Positions 18,077 through 26,480 of a DNA stretch of 64,000 nt are shown here, in pieces. The stretch's first letter is position 1; each line of letters begins with the position of its first letter. The notes under the pieces were generated by a model. It was not told where the DNA came from. It saw only the letters and a list, made by a program, of their open reading frames with translations, and did no database searches. The position numbers and the translations under genes were made by a program. The stretch spans positions 496,001-560,000 of the forward strand of contig NZ_JABBFX010000001.1 of NCBI RefSeq assembly GCF_012927085.1, read 5' to 3'. Source of the stretch: Ramlibacter agri (GTDB lineage: Bacteria > Pseudomonadota > Gammaproteobacteria > Burkholderiales > Burkholderiaceae_C).

Positions 18077-20226
18077 GCCACGAGCCGGTGATGCCTGAAG
18101 CGTTGCGCCAGCGCCCGCCGGAGGACCGCTTCTGCGACCTGGTGCTCACCGGCGGCGTCGCCAGCGGTGTCGTCTATCCCTGGGCGCTCGTGGAACTCGC
18201 GCGGCATTACCGCTTCCGCCGCATCGGCGGCAATTCCGTCGGCGCGATGGCGGCCGTCCTCGCTGCTGCCGCCGAATACGGGCGCTGCACTGGACAGGAT
18301 GGGGCGTTCGAGGTGCTGCGCCAGTCTCCCATCGACCTGGCCGAAGCGGCCCCGGATGGGCGCACGCGCATGGAGCGGCTGTTCCAGCCGGCGCCGGGCG
18401 TGCAAAGGCTGTTCGACTGCGCCATCAAGGGCATCCGGCATGCGAATGACGAAGACGTCGGCACCCAGCCCTTGTTGAAAGCCGTGCTGACGGTGCGCGA
18501 TGTCCTCAGCCACTACCATCTCTTCGCCGTCTGGCTGCTCGGCTCGCTGGCCGTGATGCTTCCCGCTTTGCTGGCCGTCTCGCGCCTGGCGTCCGGCCTG
18601 GTCGTTGCGTTCGCCGGACTGATCCTGCTCCGCCTGCAGCGCGAGCCCGAGAAGACGTCTCCAGAGAAACGGGCCCGCTTCCTCCTCGGACTGTTCAAGG
18701 TGCTCGCGGTGGCGCATGTCCTTGCTGCAGTCGCCCTGGTCCTGTCCCTCTGGCCTGCCCATGGCCTCATGTCGCTCGCGTGGGGCTTGTACGCGCTCCT
18801 GCTGCAAGTTCTCGGCATCCTGGCTTGGACGGTGGTCGTCCTGGTTGCCTTCGGGCTGCTGTTGATCCCGGAGGTTCAGGCCTTCAAGGAGAACGGCTAC
18901 GGCCTCTGCCCCGGCAAAGCGCAGCCCGACGAGAACGGCAAGCTGAAAGAGAAGGCCCTGGTCGAGTGGTTGCACGAAGGCGTGCAGCGCTCCATCGGCC
19001 GCGACAAGGAAGACGCGCCGCTCACGTTCGCGGAGCTCTGGAGCGCGCCGCGCAAGGTGCCGCTGGCGCCGGGCGAAGAGTCCATCAGCCTGCAGATGTT
19101 CAGCACGAACCTCACTCTCGGGCGGCCCTTGGTCTGGCCGCAGCGGGATCCCAACGTGCGCCTCTTCTTCCGCCATGGTGAGTGGGAGCGCTTCTTCCCT
19201 CCGACCCTGCTGGACGCTTTGTGGAAGGCGTCCGCGCCGTACCGGCCGCTGACCGATGGCGATCCGCCCGTGCCGGACGGTGACGAGTATCGCGAGCTGC
19301 CGGCCGGCGGCATGCCGATCGTGGTCGCCGCGCGCCTGAGCCTGTCCTTCCCCGTCCTCTTCAGCTGCATCCCTGTCTATGCCGTGGACTACGCGGGTCC
19401 ACGCGGCCAGCGGGTGCTGCGCCAATGCCAGCTGACCGATGGCGGAATCTGCACGAATTTTCCGATCCACCTGTTCGACGCCGCGCATCCGAAGTGGCCC
19501 ACTTTCGGGCTGCTCCTGAGCCGCCGCCTCGGGAAATACCGGGGCGAATCGCTCTGGCTGCCGGAGCGCCCGGACGAAGGACGCGCCGACAGCTGGTCCC
19601 GCGGCGTGCCTGGCGCCAGCGAGGATGGCAGCGTGCCCGGTCCCCTGGGGGGGCTGTTCGGCCTGTTCGGCGCCTTGTTCGGAACGGCGCTGCGCTGGAA
19701 CGACAACCTCCTCACGCGCTTGCCGCACGTGCGCAATCGCGTCTTGCGGATCAACCTGCTCGCCGGCGAAGGCGAGCTGCACATCACCATGCCGCCCAAG
19801 ACCATCATGAAGATGGCCTCGGAGTACGGCACTTGCGGCGGACGCATGCTAGCCAAGCGCTTCGTCTCCGATACCGGCGTTCCCACCGAGGCCTGGCGGG
19901 AACATCTCTATGTGCGCACGATGAACGAGCTGAAGGCCCTGGCGACGCATCTGCACGGGTACGCCGACGCGGTGACGGCGGGCGGCTTCAACAAGCCGGT
20001 GGCAGACATCCTGAAAGAAGCCATCAGCAAAAAGCCCATGCGTTCGCGCGACGGCTGGCCGCGCGACCCGCTCGGCGACCCGCTGTCGCCCGCCCAGGCC
20101 GCAGCCCTGCAGGAAGCCGTCGACGCCATCGCCGCGCTGGCGCGCACGCTGGAAGCGAAACAGGCCGGGTTCGGCCCCTACGAGCCCATCCCGACCACGC
20201 GTTTCCACCTGCGTTCGCAGATCTGA
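18067..20226 (+). CDS. Patatin-like phospholipase with inserted transmembrane segments
   Basis: 719 aa from GTG 18067 (AAGG ribosome site about 11 nt upstream); GTG 18073 and ATG 18091 are alternatives. Patatin motifs are complete: oxyanion loop LTGGVASGV (27-35), nucleophile GNSVG (Ser57), and the dyad Asp in LTDGG (Asp458). Between nucleophile and Asp lie four hydrophobic segments (about 151-188 and 207-268), so the catalytic fold is interrupted by a membrane anchor. Patatins hydrolyse phospholipids to free fatty acids and lysolipids. Last gene of the operon; it overlaps the DyP gene by 10 nt. Confidence 0.85.
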   Translation: MAVSHEPVMPEALRQRPPEDRFCDLVLTGGVASGVVYPWALVELARHYRFRRIGGNSVGAMAAVLAAAAEYGRCTGQDGAFEVLRQSPIDLAEAAPDGRTRMERLFQPAPGVQRLFDCAIKGIRHANDEDVGTQPLLKAVLTVRDVLSHYHLFAVWLLGSLAVMLPALLAVSRLASGLVVAFAGLILLRLQREPEKTSPEKRARFLLGLFKVLAVAHVLAAVALVLSLWPAHGLMSLAWGLYALLLQVLGILAWTVVVLVAFGLLLIPEVQAFKENGYGLCPGKAQPDENGKLKEKALVEWLHEGVQRSIGRDKEDAPLTFAELWSAPRKVPLAPGEESISLQMFSTNLTLGRPLVWPQRDPNVRLFFRHGEWERFFPPTLLDALWKASAPYRPLTDGDPPVPDGDEYRELPAGGMPIVVAARLSLSFPVLFSCIPVYAVDYAGPRGQRVLRQCQLTDGGICTNFPIHLFDAAHPKWPTFGLLLSRRLGKYRGESLWLPERPDEGRADSWSRGVPGASEDGSVPGPLGGLFGLFGALFGTALRWNDNLLTRLPHVRNRVLRINLLAGEGELHITMPPKTIMKMASEYGTCGGRMLAKRFVSDTGVPTEAWREHLYVRTMNELKALATHLHGYADAVTAGGFNKPVADILKEAISKKPMRSRDGWPRDPLGDPLSPAQAAALQEAVDAIAALARTLEAKQAGFGPYEPIPTTRFHLRSQI

Positions 20227-20298
20227 GCCGTCCGGCGCCCTGCCATCAAAACGTCATATTGACTCCCCAGCATCCGCGGGAATTCTTCAGGAGATCCC

Positions 20299-21138
20299 AT
20301 GGATGCGGCCATCCGCGTGCACGCGCTCGCCAAGACCTTCGGCAACGGCCGCAAGGCCTTGCAAGGCATCGACCTCGAGGTGCGGCCCGGTGAAATGGTG
20401 GCGCTGATCGGCGCCTCCGGCTCCGGCAAGTCGACGCTGCTGCGCCACCTGGCCGGCCTCACGCTGGCTGACGCAGGGCGCATCGAACTGCACGGCCGCG
20501 TCGTGCAGGACAACGGCAAGGCCGCCAGGGACATCCGCCAGGTGCGCGCCGGCATCGGCTTCGTGTTCCAGCAGTTCAACCTGGTCGACCGCCTGCCGGT
20601 GCTGGTGAACGTGCTGGCCGGCACCTTGCACCGCGTGCCGCTGTGGCGCAGCGTGCTGCGCTGGTTCAGCGCCGCCGAGAAGGCGCGCGCCTATGAGGCG
20701 CTGGCTCGCGTCGGCATCGCCGAATGCTGCCTGCAGCGCGCCTCCACGCTCTCGGGCGGGCAGCAGCAACGCGCCGCGATTGCCCGTGCCATGGTGCAGG
20801 GCGCGCGCGTCGTGCTGGCCGACGAACCCATCGCCTCGCTCGACCCCGAGTCCTCGCGCCGCGTCATGGACCTGCTGGCGCGCGTCAACCGCGAAGACGG
20901 CTGCACCGTGCTCGTCTCGCTGCACCAGGTGAACGTGGCCCTCAAGTACTGCCCGCGCACCGTGGCGCTGCACCAGGGCCGCATCGTCTACGACGGCCCT
21001 TCCGCCGCTCTCACGCCGGCGCTGCTGCGCGACCTGTATGGCGCGGACGCCGACGAGATCCTCGCGCTGGGCGACCACATCACCAGCCTGCAGGAACCGC
21101 GCCGGCCCGCCGTGTGGCCGGTGCCGCAGGCCGCCTGA
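20299..21138 (+). CDS. phnC: Phosphonate ABC transporter, ATP-binding protein PhnC
   Basis: 279 aa. Walker [12 protein letters not shown] near residue 37, Q-loop FVFQQFNL, signature [15 protein letters not shown], Walker [13 protein letters not shown], and a switch His in VSLHQVN. The sequence closely follows PhnC, the ATPase of the PhnCDE phosphonate importer at the inner membrane. An AGGAGAT ribosome site precedes the ATG. The binding protein and permease genes follow, which fixes the assignment. A 72-nt gap with no clear terminator separates it from the patatin operon, so some read-through is possible. Confidence 0.96.
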   Translation: MDAAIRVHALAKTFGNGRKALQGIDLEVRPGEMVALIGASGSGKSTLLRHLAGLTLADAGRIELHGRVVQDNGKAARDIRQVRAGIGFVFQQFNLVDRLPVLVNVLAGTLHRVPLWRSVLRWFSAAEKARAYEALARVGIAECCLQRASTLSGGQQQRAAIARAMVQGARVVLADEPIASLDPESSRRVMDLLARVNREDGCTVLVSLHQVNVALKYCPRTVALHQGRIVYDGPSAALTPALLRDLYGADADEILALGDHITSLQEPRRPAVWPVPQAA

Positions 21139-21177
21139 ACCCCCGCACACCCAACCGACACACCAAGGAGTTCCTCC

Positions 21178-22137
21178 ATGATCAAGCACGCCCTCACCGG
21201 CCTGGCCGCCGCCCTGGCGATCGCCGGCGCCGCCCACGCGCAGGAGCTGAAGGAAATCAACTTCGGCATCATCTCCACCGAATCCGCGCAGAACCTCAAG
21301 AGCCAGTGGACGCCCATCCTGGCCGACATGGAGAAGAAGACCGGCATGAAGGTCAAGGCTTTCTTCGCCACCGACTACGCCGGCATCATCGAAGGCATGC
21401 GCTTCAACAAGGTGCAGGTGGCCTGGTTCGGCAACAAGTCCGCGATGGAAGCCGTGGATCGCGCCAGCGGCGAGATCTTCGCGCAGATGGTCAATGCCGA
21501 CGGCACCAAGGGCTACTACTCGCACCTGATCGTCAACAAGGACAGCAAGCTGCAGAACCTGCAGGACGTGCTGGCCAACGCCAAGAGCCTGTCCTTCGGC
21601 AACGGCGACCCCAACAGCACCTCCGGCTTCCTGGTGCCCAGCTACTACGTCTTCGCGCAGAACCACGTGGACCCCAAGAGCGCCTTCAAGGTGATGCGCA
21701 GCTCCAACCACGAGGCCAACGCGATGGCCGTGGCCAACAAGCAGGTCGACGTGGCCACCAACAACAGCGAGGAGATGGACAAGATGCAGGCGGGCGCGCC
21801 CGAGAAGTTCGCGCAGATCCGCATCGTCTGGACCTCGCCGCTGATCCCGTCCGACCCGCTGGTGATCCGCAAGGACCTGCCGGAAGCGAGCAAGAAGAAG
21901 ATCCAGGACTTCTTCTACGGCTATGGCGCCACGCCGGAGGAGAAGGACAACCTGGTCAAGCTGAACAAGCTGTCCGGCTTCCGCCCCTCCACCAACGCGC
22001 AACTGGTGCCGATCCGCCAACTGGAGCTGTTCAAGGAACGCAACAAGATCGAAGCCGACGCCGGCCTCGCCGCGACCGAGAAGCAGGCCAGGCTGGCGGA
22101 CATCGACGCGAAGCTCGCCGCGCTGGACAAGCTCTGA
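21178..22137 (+). CDS. phnD: Phosphonate ABC transporter, periplasmic binding protein PhnD
   Basis: 319 aa. A Sec signal peptide with cleavage after AHA (about residue 20) leads into a PhnD-family binding protein with [19 protein letters not shown] and the conserved [22 protein letters not shown] segment. It captures phosphonates such as 2-aminoethylphosphonate in the periplasm and delivers them to PhnE. AAGGAG ribosome site upstream. Third-codon positions are nearly all G or C, and codon use looks like that of a well-expressed binding protein. Confidence 0.96.
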   Translation: MIKHALTGLAAALAIAGAAHAQELKEINFGIISTESAQNLKSQWTPILADMEKKTGMKVKAFFATDYAGIIEGMRFNKVQVAWFGNKSAMEAVDRASGEIFAQMVNADGTKGYYSHLIVNKDSKLQNLQDVLANAKSLSFGNGDPNSTSGFLVPSYYVFAQNHVDPKSAFKVMRSSNHEANAMAVANKQVDVATNNSEEMDKMQAGAPEKFAQIRIVWTSPLIPSDPLVIRKDLPEASKKKIQDFFYGYGATPEEKDNLVKLNKLSGFRPSTNAQLVPIRQLELFKERNKIEADAGLAATEKQARLADIDAKLAALDKL

Positions 22138-22144
22138 GGACGGC

Positions 22145-22963
22145 GTGAACGCAAGCGCGCAACAAGCGCACCTGGCCGTCGTGCCGCCCGCGCTGCCGCC
22201 GGCCGGCAAGCGCGCCAGCCTCGCCATGCTGGTGGGCTGGGGCCTGCTGCTGGCGGTGCTGGCCGGCTCCTGGAAGGGCGCGGACATGCGCCCGCTGGAC
22301 CTGCTGCGCGACGCCGGCAACATGGGCCAGTTCGCCACCGGCTTCTTCCCGCCGGACTTCCACGAGTGGCGCAGCTACCTGGAGGAGATGCTGGTCACGG
22401 TGCAGATCGCGCTGTGGGGTACCTTCCTTGCGGTTATCTGCGCCGTCCCGCTGGGGTTGCTGTGTTCGGCCAACATCGTGCCGGCCTGGGTCTACCAGCC
22501 GGTGCGCCGCCTGATGGACGCCACGCGCGCCATCAACGAGATGGTGTTCGCGATGCTGTTCATCGTGGCCGTGGGCCTGGGGCCCTTCGCCGGCGTGCTG
22601 GCGCTGTGGGTGCACACGACCGGCGTGCTGGCCAAGCTGTTCTCCGAGGCGGTGGAAGCGATCGACCCGCAGCCCGTCGAAGGCATCCGCGCCACCGGCG
22701 CCAACGCGCTGGAGGAAATCCTCTACGGCGTGCTGCCGCAGGTGCTGCCGCTGTGGATCTCGTTCTCGCTGTATCGCTTCGAATCCAACGTGCGCTCCGC
22801 CTCGGTGGTGGGCATGGTGGGCGCGGGCGGCATCGGCGTGATCCTGTGGGACATCATCCGCGCCTTCCAGTACCCGCAGACCTGCGCCGTGATGATCATC
22901 GTGGTCGTCACCGTGACGGCCATCGACCTGCTGTCCTCGCGCATTCGCAAGGCGCTCATCTGA
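22145..22963 (+). CDS. phnE: Phosphonate ABC transporter, permease PhnE
   Basis: 272 aa from a GTG start with GAGG 6 nt upstream and 7 nt after phnD. About six membrane segments; the cytoplasmic coupling loop reads [19 protein letters not shown], the EAA motif of binding-protein-dependent permeases. The C-terminal half matches PhnE (SYEVRS-type [21 protein letters not shown]). A single PhnE copy is present, so the transporter would use a homodimer. Part of phnCDE-HD. Confidence 0.95.
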   Translation: MNASAQQAHLAVVPPALPPAGKRASLAMLVGWGLLLAVLAGSWKGADMRPLDLLRDAGNMGQFATGFFPPDFHEWRSYLEEMLVTVQIALWGTFLAVICAVPLGLLCSANIVPAWVYQPVRRLMDATRAINEMVFAMLFIVAVGLGPFAGVLALWVHTTGVLAKLFSEAVEAIDPQPVEGIRATGANALEEILYGVLPQVLPLWISFSLYRFESNVRSASVVGMVGAGGIGVILWDIIRAFQYPQTCAVMIIVVVTVTAIDLLSSRIRKALI

Positions 22964-22979
22964 ATCCGGGAGACACACC

Positions 22980-23540
22980 ATGGCCCTCACCGTTGCCCAG
23001 ATCGTCCAGCTGTACCGCACTGAAGGCGCGGCGCGCTACGGCATGGAAGCCGTCAGCCAGGAGCAGCACGCGCTGCAATGCGCGCAACTCGCCGAGCAGG
23101 CCGGCGCCGGCGTGGCGCTGGTCGCGGCGGCGCTGCTGCACGACCTGGGCCACCTGCTGGCCTTGCCGGAATCGGCGACCGGCAAGGACGACCTGCACGA
23201 GTACCGCGCGCTGCCTTTCCTGCGCGGCGAATACCCGGAGGCGGTGCTGCAGCCGGTGCGGCTGCACGTCGCAGCCAAGCGCTACCTGTGCGCCACGCAG
23301 GCGGACTATTGGGACAGCCTCTCGCAGGCCTCCAAGCACAGCCTGGAACTGCAGGGCGGCCCCTTCAGCGTCGACGAGGTGGAGCAGTTCCTGCTGGAGC
23401 CGCACGCCCTGGACGCGGTGTCGCTGCGCATGTGGGACGACCTGGCGAAGGACCCGCTGCGCGTCACGCCGGGTTGGGAGCACTATCGGCGGGTGCTGGA
23501 GCGGGTCTGCCTGCACCAGCCCGAAAAGCTGGCGGCCTAA
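22980..23540 (+). CDS. HD-domain phosphonate-catabolism protein, PhnZ-like diiron oxygenase
   Basis: 186 aa, 16 nt after phnE with a GGGAG ribosome site. HD-superfamily ligands: H30 (SQEQHAL), H54-D55 (LLHDLGH), H73 and H96, as in the HD proteins found in phosphonate operons. Tyr20 and Glu23 (RYGMEAVSQ) have the same spacing as the substrate-sensing Tyr/Glu pair of PhnZ, which cleaves 2-amino-1-hydroxyethylphosphonate oxidatively. The PhnY hydroxylase that normally makes that substrate is not in the window, so the true substrate may differ or PhnY may be elsewhere. Stop overlaps the convergent phnO-like gene by 4 nt. Confidence 0.8.
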   Translation: MALTVAQIVQLYRTEGAARYGMEAVSQEQHALQCAQLAEQAGAGVALVAAALLHDLGHLLALPESATGKDDLHEYRALPFLRGEYPEAVLQPVRLHVAAKRYLCATQADYWDSLSQASKHSLELQGGPFSVDEVEQFLLEPHALDAVSLRMWDDLAKDPLRVTPGWEHYRRVLERVCLHQPEKLAA

Positions 23541-23965
23541 GGCTTCTTCGCCAGGTACTTCGGCGACTCCTCGTAACCCAGTCGCGCATAGAAGCGGTGC
23601 GCATCCACCCGATGCGCGCTGCTATGCAGCTCGATGCGCTCGCAGCCGCGCCGCTGGGCCTCCTCGTGCGCGAAGCGCTCCAGCAGCGCGCCGATGCCCA
23701 GGCTGCGCGCCTGCTCGTCGACGCACAGGTAGGCGACGCGGCAGAAGTCGCCGGCCAGCGCCAGCTGCGGGATGAAGTGCAGCGCGATCACGCCGCGCAG
23801 CACGCCTTGCACTTCCGCCACCTGCACCAGCGCGTCAGGATGCGCGGCCAGCTGCGCGAGCCGGTGCGCGAGGAAGGCCCCGGTGCCCGGGTAGCCGAGC
23901 TGCCGGAGCAGGTCCACCATGGCTGGCGCGTCCTCGACGCGGGCCGTCCGCAGCATCACTTTCAT
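23537..23965 (-). CDS. phnO: GNAT acetyltransferase, PhnO-like (aminoalkylphosphonate N-acetyltransferase)
   Basis: 142 aa. GNAT fold with the acetyl-CoA loop QARSLGIGALL and the C-terminal segment VDAHRFYARLGYEES, which aligns very well in my memory with E. coli PhnO (HDAHRFYLREGYEQS). PhnO acetylates aminoalkylphosphonates before C-P lyase attack and limits toxicity of their breakdown products. The start overlaps the phnN stop (ATGA), placing it in the phnF-DUF1045-phnN-phnO operon. Homology plus location makes PhnO likely, but other GNAT roles cannot be ruled out. Confidence 0.72.
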   Translation of the reverse strand: MKVMLRTARVEDAPAMVDLLRQLGYPGTGAFLAHRLAQLAAHPDALVQVAEVQGVLRGVIALHFIPQLALAGDFCRVAYLCVDEQARSLGIGALLERFAHEEAQRRGCERIELHSSAHRVDAHRFYARLGYEESPKYLAKKP

Positions 23966-24510
23966 TCCGCCAGCTCCAGCAAGTAGTCTCGCAGCGCCAC
24001 GCCGGCCTGTTCCAGCCGGCCATCGTTGACGATGACGCGGTCGGCCGCGGGCGGCTGCAGTTCGGCATTGCGGGCGACGCGCAGCGCCACGCCGTCTTCG
24101 TCCTCGCGGCCGCGCCGACGCAGCCGTTCGGCCACCAGCGGCGCGGGCGCCGTCACCAGCACGCAGCGTACGCCGTTGTGGCCGGCCAGCTGCCGCGCGT
24201 GCTCGCGCGAGCCGTTCACCACCACCACCTCGCCCGCGGCGACGCGCCGCTGGTAGTCCGAGGCGATGCCGTAGTGCAGCCCATGCGCCTGCCAGTGCCA
24301 GGCCAGCGCCCCGCGGGCGCGCAGCGCCTGCAGCTCGGGCAGCCCGATGGCGTCATCGTCGGCGCCGGCACCGGGCGGACGCGTCACCAGGCGGCGCGCG
24401 AAGCAGATGCGGCGATGCGTGGCCAGCTGCCCGGCAGCCCAACGCAGCGCGCTGTCCTTGCCCGCGCCCGAAGGCCCGCAGACGATCACCCACATGCCGG
24501 CGCCGCTCAT
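23962..24510 (-). CDS. phnN: Ribose 1,5-bisphosphate phosphokinase PhnN
   Basis: 182 aa from ATG 24510, which overlaps the DUF1045 stop (ATGA); ATG 24495 is an internal alternative. A guanylate-kinase-like P-loop GPSGAGKDSALRWA opens the protein, followed by RRLVTRPP and HWQAHGLHYGI, both typical of PhnN. It phosphorylates ribose 1,5-bisphosphate to PRPP, the last step that returns C-P lyase ribose to nucleotide metabolism. The stop overlaps the phnO-like start. Confidence 0.9.
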   Translation of the reverse strand: MSGAGMWVIVCGPSGAGKDSALRWAAGQLATHRRICFARRLVTRPPGAGADDDAIGLPELQALRARGALAWHWQAHGLHYGIASDYQRRVAAGEVVVVNGSREHARQLAGHNGVRCVLVTAPAPLVAERLRRRGREDEDGVALRVARNAELQPPAADRVIVNDGRLEQAGVALRDYLLELAE

Positions 24511-25205
24511 CCCTGCAGCACCTCCTCGTGCACGCGCAGGAAGGGCGCGCCGGGATGGTCTTCGCGGAACAGGCACACGCGATCCAGCCTGGGCGGATGC
24601 TGCGCGTTCAGCGCCTGCACGGCGCGCCGCGCCCTTTCCACCAGCAGGTCCGCGGTGACGACGTCGACGCGCCCGCTCAGGGTCAGGTGGAAGCGGAACA
24701 GGCCCAGCACCCAGGGATAGCCGAAGCGTTGCAGCAGCACGCGCGCCTGCGGTTCCAGCCGCTCGGGCTGGCGCCGCAGGATCTCCGCTTCGGTCAATGG
24801 CGCACGCAGGTCGTCCAGCACGAGGACGCATTTTGCCGCGAGCGCTTCCACGGCCGGCTGCCGCGGTTGCGCCTGCAGGGCGACGAAGCCGTCCAGCACG
24901 CCGGCCTGCAGCTCGCCGAGCGGCAAGGCGCGCAGCTCGCCCGCGAGGGACGTCACGCGGCTGCGCAGCAGCGCCTCGTCCACGCCGTCGCGCAGATGGA
25001 AGGGCGCTTTCAGCGTGGCGTGGAAGCCGTAGCGGCGCGGCTCCGCCGTAAGCGCATGGAACTCGTCGGGCGGGAACTCGGGCAGGTTCGGCTGCGGCAG
25101 GGCCTGCCCGCGCCGCTCGTCCCAGCCCAGCCAGCCGGCGCCGAAGCGCCACCAGGGCGAGTCCACGGCCGGCGCGTAGTACAGCGCATAGCGGGCGGCG
25201 CTCAT
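24507..25205 (-). CDS. DUF1045 phosphonate-operon protein, 2H phosphoesterase superfamily
   Basis: 232 aa from ATG 25205, overlapping the phnF stop by 4 nt. Two HxTL-type motifs characterise 2H phosphoesterases: GFHATLKAPF in the N-terminal half and RFHLTLSGRV in the C-terminal half. This family is found in phn operons, often where phnP is missing. 2H enzymes hydrolyse 2',3'- or 1,2-type cyclic phosphates, so it may open the cyclic ribose phosphate that PhnP would otherwise handle. That role is inference from motif and context; the family match itself is firm. Confidence 0.88.
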   Translation of the reverse strand: MSAARYALYYAPAVDSPWWRFGAGWLGWDERRGQALPQPNLPEFPPDEFHALTAEPRRYGFHATLKAPFHLRDGVDEALLRSRVTSLAGELRALPLGELQAGVLDGFVALQAQPRQPAVEALAAKCVLVLDDLRAPLTEAEILRRQPERLEPQARVLLQRFGYPWVLGLFRFHLTLSGRVDVVTADLLVERARRAVQALNAQHPPRLDRVCLFREDHPGAPFLRVHEEVLQG

Positions 25206-25960
25206 CGGGTGTCTCCCATGCTCACGCTCAGTTGCACGCGATCGCCGCAGAACAGTGTCTCGCCGTACTTCACCGGCCGGCCTTCGAGGTCGGCGTCGAT
25301 ACTGGCCACACACAGCAGCGGCCGCGTGGCCGGCTGCTTCAGCAGGCGCGCGGTTTCCTCGCTGGGCATCTGCGAGGTGACGCGGCTCTCGGCGCGCACG
25401 TAGTCCTCCAGGCCCAGCCGCTGCAGCATGGCAGTGGTGCTGGCGCCTTCCTGCAGCATTTCCAGCAGGCCTTCGAAGCGCGCCGCCGGATACCAGGCGG
25501 TCATCACGCTCACGGGCTGGCCGTTGGCTTCGCTGAGGTTCTCGATCTTCAGCACGCGCTCCCCGGTCTCGATCCTGAGTTCGCGCGCCACCTTCTCGCT
25601 GGCGGCTTCCGCATGCGCGGTCAGCAGGTGCTGCGAAGGCAGCAGGCCTTGCCGCTGCAGGTTTTCGGTGAAGCGCGTGCGCCGCGTCAGCGGGTAGTCC
25701 AGCAGCTCGTGCTGCACGAACATGCCGCGGCCGCGTTCCACCCGCACCAGGCCTTCGTCCTGCAGCGACTGCACGGCCTGGCGCAGCGTGTGGCGGTTGA
25801 CGCCGAAGCGGCCGGCGAGCTCGCCTTCGCTGGGCAGGCGGCCATCGGCTGCGAAGTTGCCGTTGCGGATTTCTTCCGACAGGCGCTCGGCGATCTGGCG
25901 CCACACGGCGATGCCGCTGCGGCGCTGCGGATGGGTGTGGAGGAGGCGGTCCATTGTCAT
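25202..25960 (-). CDS. phnF: GntR/HutC-family transcriptional regulator PhnF
   Basis: 252 aa from ATG 25960 (ATG 25954 is a close alternative; no strong ribosome site for either). An N-terminal winged helix with LPSEGELAGRFGVNRHTLRQAV (split by my count near residues 43-64) is typical of GntR; the C-terminal UTRA domain (about 95-245) binds a small ligand. PhnF represses phn genes. It is transcribed divergently from phnG, so the 67-nt intergenic stretch should hold its operator and both promoters. First gene of phnF-DUF1045-phnN-phnO, all joined by ATGA overlaps. Confidence 0.92.
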   Translation of the reverse strand: MTMDRLLHTHPQRRSGIAVWRQIAERLSEEIRNGNFAADGRLPSEGELAGRFGVNRHTLRQAVQSLQDEGLVRVERGRGMFVQHELLDYPLTRRTRFTENLQRQGLLPSQHLLTAHAEAASEKVARELRIETGERVLKIENLSEANGQPVSVMTAWYPAARFEGLLEMLQEGASTTAMLQRLGLEDYVRAESRVTSQMPSEETARLLKQPATRPLLCVASIDADLEGRPVKYGETLFCGDRVQLSVSMGDTR

Positions 25961-26012
25961 CAGTCGGTCATGTTGGACGGTCGAAATGCGGCTCCGGGCC
26001 ACTGTAGGCCGC

Positions 26013-26029
26013 GATCTAGACATCTGTAT
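26013..26029. promoter_or_regulatory. Candidate PhnF operator between phnF and phnG
   Basis: The stretch around TCTAGACATCTGTATGA contains a TCTAGA palindrome and an ACA-N2-TGT dyad just before the phnG start codon. HutC-type regulators bind short dyads of this size. It is the only dyad-rich part of the 67-nt divergent spacer. A visual candidate only. Confidence 0.35.
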
Positions 26030-26480
26030 GACAGTGCAAGCCGAATCCCACGAAACCCGAAAGCGCTGGCTGGCCGTGCTGGCCCGCGCGCCGCGCGAGC
26101 AGCTGGAGCACGCCGTCTCCCGCAGCGACGCGCCGCCCCATGCGCTGGTGCGCGCGCCCGAGTGCGGCATGCTGATGCTGCGCGGCCGCGTCGGCGGCAC
26201 CGGCGACGCCTTCAACTTCGGCGAAGCGACGGTCACGCGCTGCGCGGCCCGCATCGCCGACTTCCTGGGCGTCGGCTACGTGCTCGGGCGCGATCGCCGG
26301 CACGCCGAACTGGTGGCGGTGCTCGACGCGCTGCTGCAGGACCCCGCGCGCCAGCCCCGGCTGCTGGCCGAAGTGGTCGAGCCGCTGGCGCGCGAGCAGG
26401 AGGCTGCGCGCACCGCCCGCAGTCGGGAAGCGGCCGCCTCGCGGGTCGAGTTCTTCACCATGGTGCGAGGAGAAGCGTGA
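26028..26480 (+). CDS. phnG: C-P lyase core subunit PhnG
   Basis: 150 aa from ATG 26028; the frame opens earlier but the ATG gives the family length and N-terminus (ETRKRWLAVLARAP). PhnG forms the PhnGHIJ core complex that, with PhnI, couples phosphonate to ATP to make ribose-1-triphosphate phosphonates. The FNFGEATVTRCA segment is characteristic. No clear ribosome site; the start lies against the presumed operator, so initiation may be leader-poor. Stop and phnH start overlap (TGATG). Confidence 0.93.
   Translation: MTVQAESHETRKRWLAVLARAPREQLEHAVSRSDAPPHALVRAPECGMLMLRGRVGGTGDAFNFGEATVTRCAARIADFLGVGYVLGRDRRHAELVAVLDALLQDPARQPRLLAEVVEPLAREQEAARTARSREAAASRVEFFTMVRGEA

Noticed and set aside
11328..20226. 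Calling the operon a CBASS or Pycsar system outright
   Set aside because: No CD-NTase and no known CBASS accessory gene is present, the cyclase key residues differ, and the P450/DyP genes are not part of those systems. Kept only as a hypothesis.
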